From: Pseudopyrenochaeta lycopersici
Taxonomy: Eukaryota; Ascomycota; Dothideomycetes; Pleosporales; Pseudopyrenochaetaceae
Length of the DNA stretch: 64,000 nt
Reading direction: 5' to 3'
Assembly (NCBI GenBank): GCA_003313425.1
Contig: NHZP01000014.1
Span: 930,001 to 994,000 of the forward strand
Of the stretch, positions 34,261-45,249 are shown piece by piece; the first letter of the stretch is position 1, and each line of letters begins with the position of its first letter. Under the pieces are notes generated by a model that searched no databases, had not been told where the DNA came from, and worked only from the letters and a program-made list of their open reading frames with translations. The position numbers were made by a program, and so were the translations under genes.

Positions 34261-34587
34261 CTAATCTGATTTACATTGCTCCGTACTCCCGTCTTTGTAC
34301 GCTAAGAGTCGAGCTAAATTCTCAACCCTTGCCTTCACTGCATCGGAAGGCTCCGCTGTTCTTCTTTTCGACTCGAATGACTTGTACTTAACGAAAACTC
34401 GTGTCTTCTTGCAACGACCATCACTGCCAATTCGTGAAAGCGTTGCAATTCTGTTCTCGGAATCTATTTCTTTTAGTGTAGCAGTCCAATCGATGATAGT
34501 TGCTGAAGCACCCTGAGAAGAATCTTGTCTATCAAGAAGTGCTTTTAGACTGAATCCCGCATCTACTACTAGATCTTGGCTGGACAT
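34261..34587 (-). pseudogene. Fragment resembling the linker of HeLo/kinase-type fungal proteins
   Basis: 108 codons from an ATG at 34587. Text such as FSLKALLDRQ, IDWTATLKEIDSENRIATL, VFVKYKSF and DAVKARVENLARLLAY matches, from memory of the family, the segment between the N-terminal HeLo-like domain and the kinase-like domain in incompatibility-type proteins (there V-F-V-E-Y-x-x-Y and R-V-x-x-L-A-x-L-L). Neither the HeLo domain upstream nor the kinase domain downstream is visible, and the frame stops at CKSD. It is probably a truncated relic beside the SDR gene, or less likely a small independent gene. Confidence 0.4.
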
Positions 34588-34943
34588 GGCTTAGTACCGG
34601 CTTCACGCGTGCGCTCCCACGGGGGCTCTCACATGGGTTCAGGCCGAATTTTGGCCCTAGTTGCCCTGTCAGATCCAAATAGAGCGTTGCACAGCAAAAG
34701 ACGCATAAATCTATTATTCCAGTCTTGCAGAGCGTTAATAGCACCAGAACCTAACCCCCTGGTGTTATCTTGTGTCCGACACAACGCCGTGGCAGGCACG
34801 GCAGAGGTTGCTGTGGCAGGTACGTCTCTAGTAGTTAGGGAGCAGTAAATAAGTGTGCAGGAGAGCAGTAATTAAGCTTGCGATATCTCGCTACTGTGTC
34901 CAGCACGTCACGCACAGACTAGGTGTTATGTCTAGCACGTTAT
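34588..34943. other. Intergenic, GC-balanced
   Basis: No supported gene. Repeated short words (GTGTTAT, GTGTCCAGCACG, GTCTAGCACG) at 34880-34940 hint at old repeat sequence. Confidence 0.35.
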
Positions 34944-35111
34944 TAGGGTGGCAAATGGGTTAGGAGTACCCGTTATGGGTATAGGTTGGGTATAGGTTGG
35001 GTATAGGGTTATAGATGAGTAGGTTGGGGTTAGGGTTGGGTCGCACGGACTCTAGGTTAGGTTAAGGCTAAGGTTATACACGTATAGGTTTAGGTTTAGT
35101 TATAGGTACCT
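34944..35111. mobile_element. hAT-type MITE, copy 4, truncated
   Basis: Starts with TAGGGTGGCAAATGGG and follows the GGTTGGG-rich end of the family, then breaks off at GGTACCTG where other DNA begins. The right end and duplication are missing. Confidence 0.75.
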
Positions 35112-35577
35112 GTAATAGGCTGCGCCCTTTGAGCAGGAGAGGCTTCGCTACTATCGCACGGGGAAGGAACTCCTTAATCTCCTCCGCCCCCTTTCTTATA
35201 AGCTCGTACAAGTTAGTAGCTAGAAGAGTACGTTCCTCTTTACTTGTACGAATATATATATATATCCTCTAAAGATACCTATAACCTCTTCCCTATCTTT
35301 CTCCTTCTATAGTATAAGATAAATATATACTTATTAGCTAGGCCTCTTCGCCTATAATATAAAGAGAAAGATTAATAACTTAAAAATAATAGATAGATAG
35401 TAAGAGCCTTTAAACTAATAAGTATATAAGCTATAATAATAAGAGTACTAGATATAGATAATAGGAGTCTTAGGATAGTAGTAATACTAGCTACACTAGC
35501 ATACACTCTAGTAACACTAGTTATATTAGCATAACTCTTAATAACTATGTAATAACTAACTCTTAGTAGAAGATCTA
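35112..35577. other. AT-rich sequence with possible LTR character
   Basis: Begins with a less mutated segment (35112-35250, including TGCGCCCTTTGAGCAGG) and becomes strongly RIP-ed toward the Gypsy LTR. It truncates the MITE, so it probably inserted after it. Type not determined. Confidence 0.3.
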
Positions 35578-35978
35578 TGTTACGAACAGAAGTGGGAAGG
35601 GCGGCGGTTATGAGGATGTGGGAGGAGGCACGGACGACCAACGAGGAGACCGAGCCTCTGAACTAACTAATAACGCTAGGGTCACGTAATCCTAGAAAAC
35701 CTACGCTAAGACAGACTATATCCTATAGGATAGAGATAGACCTAGAAAACCTAGAGGGGGCCTTATAGGAATCCTATAAGATAATTATGTATATAGACTC
35801 GCATAATATAGCCCCTATAGTATATTATAATTAACTTTAGATAATCTATAAGTATACTACTATCTAATACTTCTATATTTAACTAACTTAGTATTATACA
35901 TCTATAGAATACTCTAAAGAGCCTAACTAGTTAATACTAGTTACTTTATATTATAACTACTTAATTAGATCTTTAATA
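35578..35978 (+). repeat. 5' LTR of family-1 Gypsy copy 2
   Basis: 401 bp, TGTTACGAACAGAAGTGGG at the left and CTTTAATA at the right (CTTTAACA in the other copy). The first 120 bp are much less RIP-ed than the rest, possibly an effect of where mutation starts. Confidence 0.85.
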
Positions 35979-37190
35979 TTTAAATTACTCTTAAGATAAG
36001 TAATACTAGTAAATATATAGCTACCTCTAACTCTTTAACTGTAACTACTAAAAGTTATCTAGTTAGTAAACTTACTATATTTAGTAGTAACTAATAATAC
36101 TTTAAAGGATAGTTACTTTAACTTAACTTATACTTCTACCTCTATAAGGATATTAATAAAAGTAATAAGGTACTTATTATAATTACTTACTTTATAAGTA
36201 AGGTACTAGACTAGGTTACGCTATAACTAAAATAATATATAGACTAGGAAATTATTAACGCAGAAAATATAAAAATATTTAAAGATTAAAATAAGTTTAA
36301 AAAATATATCTAATAAATCTTTAGAATATATACTAAGAAAATTACAGTAGAATAATATATATAAGAACTAAAATAATATACTTCTATTACTAACTATACT
36401 AATAAGTTTAAATAATACTCTATAATTATTAGATAGGATAATAAAGCTCTTAAAAGGATATTCTAATAGGGCCTAAAACTATAAGTTAAAGAAGAACTTA
36501 TAAGAATAAGATACGTTATTATAAATCTTAATAACTTAATTAATAACTATATAAGAATTAATAATAACTTATATAAACTAAACTAGGAACTATAGAGCTA
36601 TAAGAAAGGAAAAATAATATATATAAGTAAATAAAAAGGCTATATTTACTACTCTAAAAATACTTATACTACTAGCTACTATACTTCTAATAAACTAAAA
36701 CTAATATATTTAGATAATATTAATAAAAAGTAAGAGAATAAGAAGGTAGGATACTAGAAGACAGATATAGAGAAGGTAAAAAGTAATTACTATAATTATA
36801 GGAAGAAAGGATACTTTATAAAAAATTATAAGTAAAAGAATAAAGTTACTTAACTTAAAGTTAATATAATTAATAGCTTTAATAATACTTAGATTAGAGA
36901 CTAAGAAGTAGTTACTACTCCTAACTATAGTACTAGACTCTTATTACTACCTTAGTAAGATAATAACTAGATAAGAGAAACTTATAGATAGGTACCTACT
37001 TCTACTTAGAAAATTAATTACAATAATAAGGTTCTACTAGAGCTATATCTAGGAACTAGAGTTAACTAAGACTAATTACTAGCTATAAGGAGTACTAAAG
37101 AAGTATAAATATAAGTACTAGACTATAAAATTAAGGAAATATAGGGTAAACTAGCACTATAGAAGGCGCGAAGTAGAAAGTATATATATA

Positions 37191-37655
37191 TTGTGCAGGA
37201 ACAGAGGCCTCAGCCAACTTCTCCCTGTCGATGGTAGCCTTGAGCACACTGAACACAGCTAGGTAGTCATCCCATCAAGGATGGTATGAGAGGTAGGAGG
37301 TAGATAAACAAGGATGAACAATAAGGGGGGGAGGTAATAACTGTATCTGTAGTAGCTGTATCCGTCTATCTGTCTGTACTGTCTTAATTACTTTTTTTTG
37401 TAGATGTTTTCTGGGTGTTTTTCTAGGTAGTAGATCCTTAGATGTTCCCCTGCTGGATTCCTCTGCCTGCCTGCCTCCTTATATCCTTATTTTTCTGCTA
37501 ATCTCGCTTAATTACCTTAAAGTCTGAGCTGCTGTGGCCTAAGCTGCTGTGGCCTGAGCTGCTGCATCTGAACTGCTGCATCTGAACTGCTGCATCTAAC
37601 TAGCTGAGATGCCCTTAGTGGCCAGGTGACCAGGTCACCAAGTGCATCGGCACAA
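37191..37655. mobile_element. Nearly RIP-free solo-LTR-like insert
   Basis: About 465 bp of GC-balanced DNA inside the RIP-ed gag. Ends are complementary (TTGTGC and GCACAA) and the flanks are TA-rich (TATA on both sides), so the exact duplication cannot be fixed. Inside, GCTGCTGTGGC and GAACTGCTGCATCT each repeat two or three times. On the minus strand it starts TTGTGCCGATGCACTTGG, in the style of a Copia LTR. It has no coding capacity. Confidence 0.6.
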
Positions 37656-40272
37656 TATAAAGTACTAGAACTAAAAAATAAAGTATAAACTTTTAAAGAA
37701 GGAAAATATATACTAGGAATACGTAATTAAGGATATTAAGTATAAAAGATTCTCTATAGAACACGCTAAATAATAAAAAAAATAAAAAACTATTATATAA
37801 GTAGAAAAAGAATAAAACCTATTCTATTATAACTACGACTAGAGAAACTCTTAATATAGACTACTATTATACCTCTATTATATATAATTATTATAACTAC
37901 TACTACGCTATTAAGCTATAAGAAGGATATTTCCTAATACTAAAGAGGGCGTGTAAATAGTAATAGTATAACTACTAATAGGATAATTATATTAATTACT
38001 TATAAGATAAACAGATAATAAACTATTTCTTAGGACATAATAATAAGTATATAGCTAACTAAAATATTATTATAAATAAGTAATATACTAATAAGTTATA
38101 GTAGGTGTGTATAAATACAGGATGTGCGCGTTATAAATTAGAAAAAGGAACTAACAGCTTTAATAATAGCTCTTTTTTAGAAAGAAATTAGAAGCTAAAC
38201 CTTCCTATAGCTAGAAGGCTAGAGCTAGATAAGAGATTTAACTATAACTAGATAGTACTAAGAAATAATACTAGGCTATCTAATAAGAGGAAGAGAACCT
38301 CTTTAGACTTAGAATAAAACTTTAAGAAAAAGAGCTAAAGGTACTAATAAATTCTAGATTATAAGTAAACTATATCTCTAAGACAGCTATATTAAAAGTA
38401 AGGCTATAACTTATTTTAAAGAAAAGACTCTACTAGATAATAGTAGTAAATAGAAAATTAGGAGGGATAGTAACTTATAAGGTTACTACTAGCCTTAGCC
38501 TAGCCTCTAAATTATACTAGGTTAGACTAGACATCTTTAGGATAGCCGCCTATAATATTATATTAGGACTACCTTAGCTAAGATACTATAACCTAGTAAT
38601 TAACTAGATAAAATAAAGAGTATCTATACGCGTTAGAGATAACGTAAGAATACCTATATAATAGTTATATACCTTAGTAGATAAGAAAGTAATAATAAAT
38701 ATTAAACCTTTATAAGAAGCTAAAAAGCTACTTTATTAGTAGCTAGTAAAGAACGCTAAGAAGAATAAAGAGTTAGTTACTACTCTAAAAATCTTAAAAG
38801 AATATAAAGAATTTAAAGATATATTTACTAAAAAAGTAAGAAAAAGAGTACTACTAAAATATTAACTATAAGATTATATAATAGAACTTATAGAAGGTAA
38901 GTAGCTTAGGTTTATACTAATATACTACCTTAGTAACTATAAACTAGGCGTTCTAAAGATATATATTAATAAGAATTTAGTAAAGGGTTTTATTAGGAAA
39001 TCTAAGTCTTTAGTAAGATACTTTATCCTATTTATACTAAAGAAAGATAGAGTACTAAAGTTATATATTAACTATAGAAAGTTAAATAATATTACTAAGA
39101 AGAAGTACTACCTACTACCTAATATATAAGAATTACGTAATAGATTAATAAGAGCTTAATACTTTACTATATTAGATCTAAGAGGGGCGTATAACCTTAT
39201 TAGAATAAAAGAAAGAGAGGAATAGAAAACTACTTTTAGGATGTAATATAGATACTATAAATATATAGTAATACTATTTTACTTAATAAATATACTAGTA
39301 ATATATTAAGACTTAATAAATAACGCCTTAGTAGAATATCTTAATATATATACTATAGCCTACTTAGATAATATTTTAGTTTACTTAAAGAATATAGATA
39401 AATATTAGAACTATATTAAGAAAGTACTATAATAACTAAGAGACTACTACTTAGAGTTAAAACCTAAGAAATATAAATTTTATAAAGAAGAGGTAAAATT
39501 TCTAAGATTAAGATAATCTAAGAATAGAAGATACTATAGATAGTAAAGGATATTTAGTTATTCTTAGAATTTATTAACTTTAACTAATAGTATATTAAGG
39601 ACTTCTCTAAGATTATAGTACTCTTAATAAAACTAATAAAGAAAGAAGAAAAATAAGACTAAAATAAAGAATAATAATAAGCTTTTAAGATATTAAAAGA
39701 AGTATATACAGCTAAACTAGTACTTATATTATTTACTAGTAGGTAACTACTAAATATTAAAATAGATATATTAGACCTTATAATTAGAGTAGTAGCCTTA
39801 TAGAAAAAAGATAGAAAATAGTATCTAATAGCGTATTACTTATAAAAGTTCTTATAAGTAGAAGAATATTATAATATCTATAGTAAAGAACTTATAGCTA
39901 TTATTAACGTACTATAATATTAGAGAGTATAGATAAAAAGTTACTTAGAACTTACTATTTATATAGACTACTAAAACCTAATATACTTTATAATAATAAA
40001 ATAACTTAATTATAGATAAGTAAGATAGTTAGAACTCTTAGAATAATATAAGTTTAAGATTATATATATACTAAGAAAATAAAATAAAAGAGTAGACGTA
40101 CTAAGTAGAAGATATAATATAGGAGGAAAGAAGACTAAAGTATATATAGTAATCCTAAGAATAAATAAAGATAGAACTTTAGAACTTTTACAGGAATATT
40201 ACGTAGTCATAAAAATATAAGTAGAAGTTCCTAAAGATTTATATAAAACTATTATCTAATAGTATTATAATA

Positions 40273-40870
40273 ACCTGTGGAGGAAAAAGGGAGAGCTTGG
40301 CAACAGTTACCCAGATAATCTATGAGATAGACTACTGTTTTGTCTAGGAGGCTTTGAGAGCCAGCTATATAAAGGAGAGCTGAGCACGGCCTATTACAGG
40401 GGCCATTATACGGTAGGAGCGTGAGCAGCGTGTAGGCGTGCGCGAGCGCGCACGTGATCGCGCACGTTGTGGAGTTAACAAGGTGGTTCGGCACAATCCC
40501 GCAGTTCTGGTGTTGTGAATGAGAGGTAACGTTGGAATCAAACGTGCGTGAATAACAGGAGCAGCCCTGCCTGTGCAGTCTGCCAGAAACGAAGGTAAGT
40601 ATGGAGCCTGATTAAAAGTAATAAACAAAATAGTCTGAAATCTCATTGAATTGACGTAGCTAATGCACTAGCTACTTTGCAAAATCTCAGTTTTGAAGTG
40701 AATTGTCGTGGTGTGTAGTGCATGGTGCATGAGGTTTGGTGCATGTCGCATCTCCACGTCTTATCACTAAATTTCGCTGACAAAGGAAACCTATTATCAC
40801 CTAATTGCCTAGGTACCCTGTGCAACGGCACAAACCTCCCCTACTTCGAGCTTAGTCCTATTAAGCTTAT
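40273..40870 (+). mobile_element. RIP-free LTR-like island
   Basis: Begins TGTGGAGGAAAAAGG directly at the break in the Gypsy copy, contains a TATA box (TATATAAAG, 40366-40374) and transcript-leader-like sequence, and reads ATAACAGGAGCAGCCCTGCC near 40560, as LTRs with a following primer-binding site often do. No protein follows: RIP-ed DNA starts around 40860. Probably an LTR remnant or solo LTR of a younger family; duplications not found. Confidence 0.4.
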
Positions 40871-41089
40871 AAATCCTACTTATTATTCCTTCTCTTTATA
40901 AGCAGAACTATTAGCAGGAGGAGAAGAGAGCTAAGAAAAGATATACAAAAAAAGAAAGGAAAGAAAGAAATTGTTACCCTACAAACAAAGGGAAGGCAGC
41001 ATAAGCTGCATTTCTGCAGGAGGAGTAGTCCTCGTAATTGTACAGGTTCCTTTATAAACTCTCGCACTTCATCGTTAAATCTCTTAAAG
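40871..41089. other. Purine-rich AT tract
   Basis: AGGAGGAGAAGAGAG and AAAGAAAGGAAAGAAAG runs (40915-40970) precede the decayed reading frame at 41090-45130. It is partly RIP-ed and shows no gene. Confidence 0.3.
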
Positions 41090-44000
41090 ATAGTAAGAAA
41101 AATAAAAGAAAACGCGCCTTAACCTTACTATTAAAGACGCTAGCAAGTATACTATTATCCTAGTATTCTTCAAACGACTAGGAGGCACTCAGCCAATTAG
41201 AGTCCGTCAAGTCTCACTTCTTCTTCTTAATCTCCTTAATCCTCTTACTACGACGAGGAGTCTGCAACAGTACATGCAGATTTAACGCGCTTATGTTAGG
41301 TTACGCTTACCTAAGACAAGAAGGCGCGAGAGGAGGTCCTATAGGTAACTAACCAGGCAAATATTAACTTAGCGCCTGTTGCTGCAATAACAACCTTTAT
41401 AAACTAGTATAAGTTAAAGTCTGTAGAGACTTAGTTGCGCTTTAGATAGACAGACGCCTTAGTTTCTCCTTCCTATCTAGTATCTTAGCAGCCTTACTAT
41501 TAGGATTATTAGAAAGCTTCTTAAGAACCTTGTCTAGGGTAGTGCGTTATTTAACCTACCTATTATGCTTCTACTACTTAGCTTCCTAAGCTAGATTTAT
41601 ACCTTTATTTAAGAAGAATAACTTATTAGGTACGCTAAGGTCTTTATCTTCTCTAAAAGTAAGCTTCTTATAATACTAGTAGATAACCTAATACTCTTTA
41701 ATTATCTTTACTATAGCCTTCCTAGTATCCTTAATAAATTAACAGATTAAACTAGGATTAGGCTAATCTATAAACAAGTTAGTTAGTTCCTCTAAGACTA
41801 GTAGAGAGTCCTATCTTAGCTAACAGTTTATAGCCTTAGCAATATTTAACAAGTATACTAGTATAATATCTCTAAGAAAGGCCTACTTAACGCTGCTATA
41901 GTAATTTAAGTGTCTAGAAGGTAACTTTGGCGCGGCAGTTAAGCTTTAAAAGGCAGTAGTAAGCTCTTAATAGGAGCCTATCTTAGGAATCTCTATTATA
42001 GTTATATCCTCTTCTACCTTAATAAACTAAGGTAAGATAGTTCGTCGTTACTTAGTTGCAGGTCTAGTAGATCCATAAGGCAGCCTAGGATCAGAGATAC
42101 GGATATAACTAGCCTTACAAGGCTAACTAAACTATTTAACGTTAGGGAATTTCGCACTGCAACTCTCTAGCCAGTCCCTTTTATTATCCTATCCCTTAAT
42201 ATAACTAGTAGAGTTCTTAAGTCTTAAGTTTTCTTACTAGTTCTAGTACTTATAGATAATATTATAAAAGCTACGTAGTATCTGCGTATAGTTATCTTTA
42301 TCTTTATTATTAAAAGAGACGCTTCCTTAGATAATATCTACACCCCTACCTAAGTACACAGCCTTAGAGATGTTTAAGTTAATATAATAGAAGTAAGTCC
42401 TATCCCTAGGCTTAGTGTATTTCGTGTAGTAAAGGTAAGAAATTAGGTTAGGCTCTTTTTATAAGACTGTATATAGCAGCTAATACTTAACGTTACTACG
42501 TATAAGCTGCTGCATTAATAAATAATACATTACCTAACACTAGCTAAGGTTACTCTTACTATTAATTAACTGCGTATAGTAGAGGTATATATTAAAACTC
42601 TAATTAAGGATTAAGACTAGCTTAGGATCCTTAAAAATCTAGCTAAAGGCATTGTAGGTAATACTACTGTACTCCTTAAATACTTTAACATATACTCCCT
42701 AACTAAGAGCCTTAGCAACTTTATCTTAGTTAATCTAGACTTAAACTTTTACTAGGCGATAATAATAGCTCTTTAAGTCTTAATGCGTATAGTCTCCTTA
42801 AAATAGGGCTAAGAACAGAACTTAAGTTACTAGGTCTAACTAAAGCTAACCCTATTAATCCTAATAATAGTATAGTATCTTAAGCAGCTAAACTATATTT
42901 AAAATACTAAGGCTTTAAGTAAGTAGGCTTATCTTACTAGCTACGTAATAGTAATGTTACTAGTACACTCTATAATAGTTAAATACCTAACTACCTTGCC
43001 TATCCTTAAGAGTGCTAAAATTCACATACTCTTAATACTAGGTATTAATTAGCTAAACGCGCTTACTATTATTTAACTTCCTAGACGTAATTAACGCGGT
43101 TATCTTAACTAGAGTAGACTGTTTATTTATATAGTTACATCCCTTACGCGATTTTACTGCGATGCTAGTTTTAAGCGAGATATCTTCTTTAATTAAGTCT
43201 TAAACGTTAATACTATTATTAAGTGTTACTAGTAGTATTTCTAACTCTTCGCGTAACTACCTTACTAACTCTAAGTCTCTTACGCGAATCTTATCTAGAG
43301 TAAGAGGCTGCGTAGAGGGAAATCTCTAACGCTACCTAAGACAGAATTTCTCTTAAAGGGCCTCTACTACCTTAACCTATTATTAAGTACGCCTATTCTC
43401 TCTTAAACATTATTCTTCTAGCTAGATTTCTTAAATACTTTTAGCTATAATAGACAGCCTATCTATTTAAGGCTCGCCTAGCTTCTCTAGCTTATTCTAA
43501 ATATTACCTCTAAATTCTTTACTTATACGTTAGTAACTAAGACTAGAAGGCTTAATAACTTACGTGCGCCCTCTAATATTTAATAAAGTAGTAAGGCTTT
43601 AGCTTCTAGCACGTTTAGAGGCAGTTATTACTAAAGCTGTTATCTAGACGCTAGCCTTAGTTGCAGAATTATTCTTACTATTACTAGCAGTAGGAAGAAG
43701 TAACTTAGTCTACTTATAATACCTAAAATAATTCTCTTATAGCTACTTAGGTAGAATAGTTATATTTAGAGGAAGCTTCGTCCCTGCATATAATTACTTT
43801 CTATACTATTTAATTACCTCTATCTAGAATATCTAGTTAAGGTACCTCTATCTAGAGCGCGTGTCTATATTATTAGCTGTAACCTTAGAGGCAGGCATCT
43901 TATACTTGTTAATAATACTGCGCAACTTAGCGTTACTATCCTTATAATACTTCTTTATCTAAGTAGGTATATTAGCTATCTACTAATATACTTCTTCCTA

Positions 44001-45130
44001 GTTAGTAATATTAATAAATCTATCCTATCTCCTTCTCGCAGATTATTATTAATAGTAAAGGGCTATATTAAAGAAGAGAGTAAGGTTATCTAGTAAGGTC
44101 CTACGTAGTAACTATTAGACTGCTATTACGCTAAAGTATAAGTATACTACTTAAACAGAATATAAAATAAGAACCTGCCTTAGTATATGCTAATAGTGTT
44201 TGTCTAGATAAGTAAACGCGCTCTCTATCTCTTTTTTCCTCTTCTTCTTATAAGTGTCTATGTCCTTAAGTATAAGATATTACTGCTTAAAAGTAGTAAT
44301 ACCTCTATACTATAATATTAGGCTTAGTCTTCTTTTTAGAAATTCTCTAGTCGCGATAATAAGAGTTAAAGTCTTATTAAAGTAAGTTACTAAGGCTACT
44401 ATCTAATTATCTACTATACCCTTCTATTTAACAGGTAAGACTTATAGTAAGTTTTAAACCTAAGTATCTACTGTAATCCCTGCGTACTAAGAGACTTTAA
44501 CGTTACTATAACGCTTAAGCTTAGTTCTATAGTCTTTAATAGCTTCTTTACTAGTAAATTATATAATCTCTATTAGCGCAGGCTTAAATATAGTTATAGT
44601 TAGTTAAGGATTTAGGTTTAATAGTAGGGGTAGACGCTTCCTAGGCTGTTTAGGTGTCTAAGGCGGCTGTAATATTGCTTAAAGTTTATACCTAACAGGC
44701 ACTTATATATCTACTTTAGAAAGTTTTAATAGATAGTAATAGGAAGTAAGAAAGAGAAGCTTAGGCCTTGTAAGATTAACTGTAGGCTTAAGATTTAGAG
44801 GGGGTTTAAGTAGTAGAGGGTATCTTTCCCTCCCTAACTTTACTTAAAAGCCTCGCTAAGGCTTATTAATATAATAAAAGGTAAAGTTACTATTATTTTA
44901 ACTTCTTCCTGTTACCTAATTAGCTAGTATAGTAGGTCCTCTTAAGAGTAGGCTACTCAGGAACGTTTCTTAAGCAAGTCTTATTTTACTGCTAAACGCA
45001 GCTATAAACTTACCTTTACACTTAAAAATATTAATTATCTTATCTTCTACCTCCTTTAATTAATTCTGCATCTTTAAATTATCGCTCTGTAATCTTGTGG
45101 TTGCGTTACTACTATTAGCGCAGATATTAA
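41090..45130 (-). pseudogene. Decayed transposon-borne reading frame with a 2OG-Fe(II) dioxygenase-like block
   Basis: A long minus-strand frame, continuous over most of 4 kb when TAG/TAA are read as CAG/CAA. The N-terminal part (about 44400-43500) is rich in Lys and Gln, reading for example LQYRGITTFKQQYLILKDID and KYKMPASKVTANNIDTRSRQ. A middle coiled-coil-like part covers 43500-42900. The block at 42450-42020 reads RDRTYFYYINLNISKAVYLG, then IIQGSVSFNNKDKDNYTQIL, then SYIRISDPRLPYGST and RPATKQRRTILPQF. Undoing RIP-type changes makes YIN into HID and LPYGST into LPHGST, with an Arg ten residues on. That is the H-x-D...H...R layout of 2OG-Fe(II) dioxygenases, including the TET/JBP group known from fungal DNA transposons. 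The C-terminal part (to about 41200) reads YYKKLTFREDKDLSVPNKLF. No transposase, LTR or RT is recognised, so the element class is unknown. Confidence 0.5.
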
Positions 45131-45210
45131 GTTATCTAGCTAATCAGATTTTAGCAGGTCTCGCTAAGCTTACCTAGCAATTGCTAATTAGCTAGATTCT
45201 TTAACACCCT
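45131..45210. repeat. Hairpin-forming short repeat, copy 1
   Basis: A segment of about 65 bp bounded by CTAGCTAATCAG and CTAATTAGCTAG, which are near-perfect inverses, with GCAGGTCTCGCT in the middle. A second copy lies at 49898-49965. The two bracket the pol part of the minus-strand Gypsy. Confidence 0.55.
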
Positions 45211-45249
45211 AGTTTCTCTACTAATTTTAATCGCGTAACAGGGAGATTA

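Larger units (their letters stand above)
35578..40272 (+). mobile_element. Ty3/Gypsy retrotransposon, family 1, second copy, 3'-truncated
   Basis: 5' LTR at 35578-35978, then gag (about 36100-37180 including a zinc knuckle reading YYNYRKKGYFIKNYK, where CCHC residues have become Y), interrupted by an insert at 37191-37655. It continues with protease (about 38350-38600), RT (about 38850-39560, active site YLDN at about 39360), RNase H and the start of integrase. It breaks at 40272 in the segment corresponding to about 2975 of the first copy, so integrase, chromodomain and 3' LTR are missing. RIP is very heavy: long stretches have no CA or TG at all. The shared internal order with 1-5251 identifies the family. 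Confidence 0.9.

Noticed and set aside
35372..35641. Small membrane protein on the minus strand
   Set aside because: The frame runs through RIP-ed repeat into an LTR; its hydrophobicity comes from AT richness.
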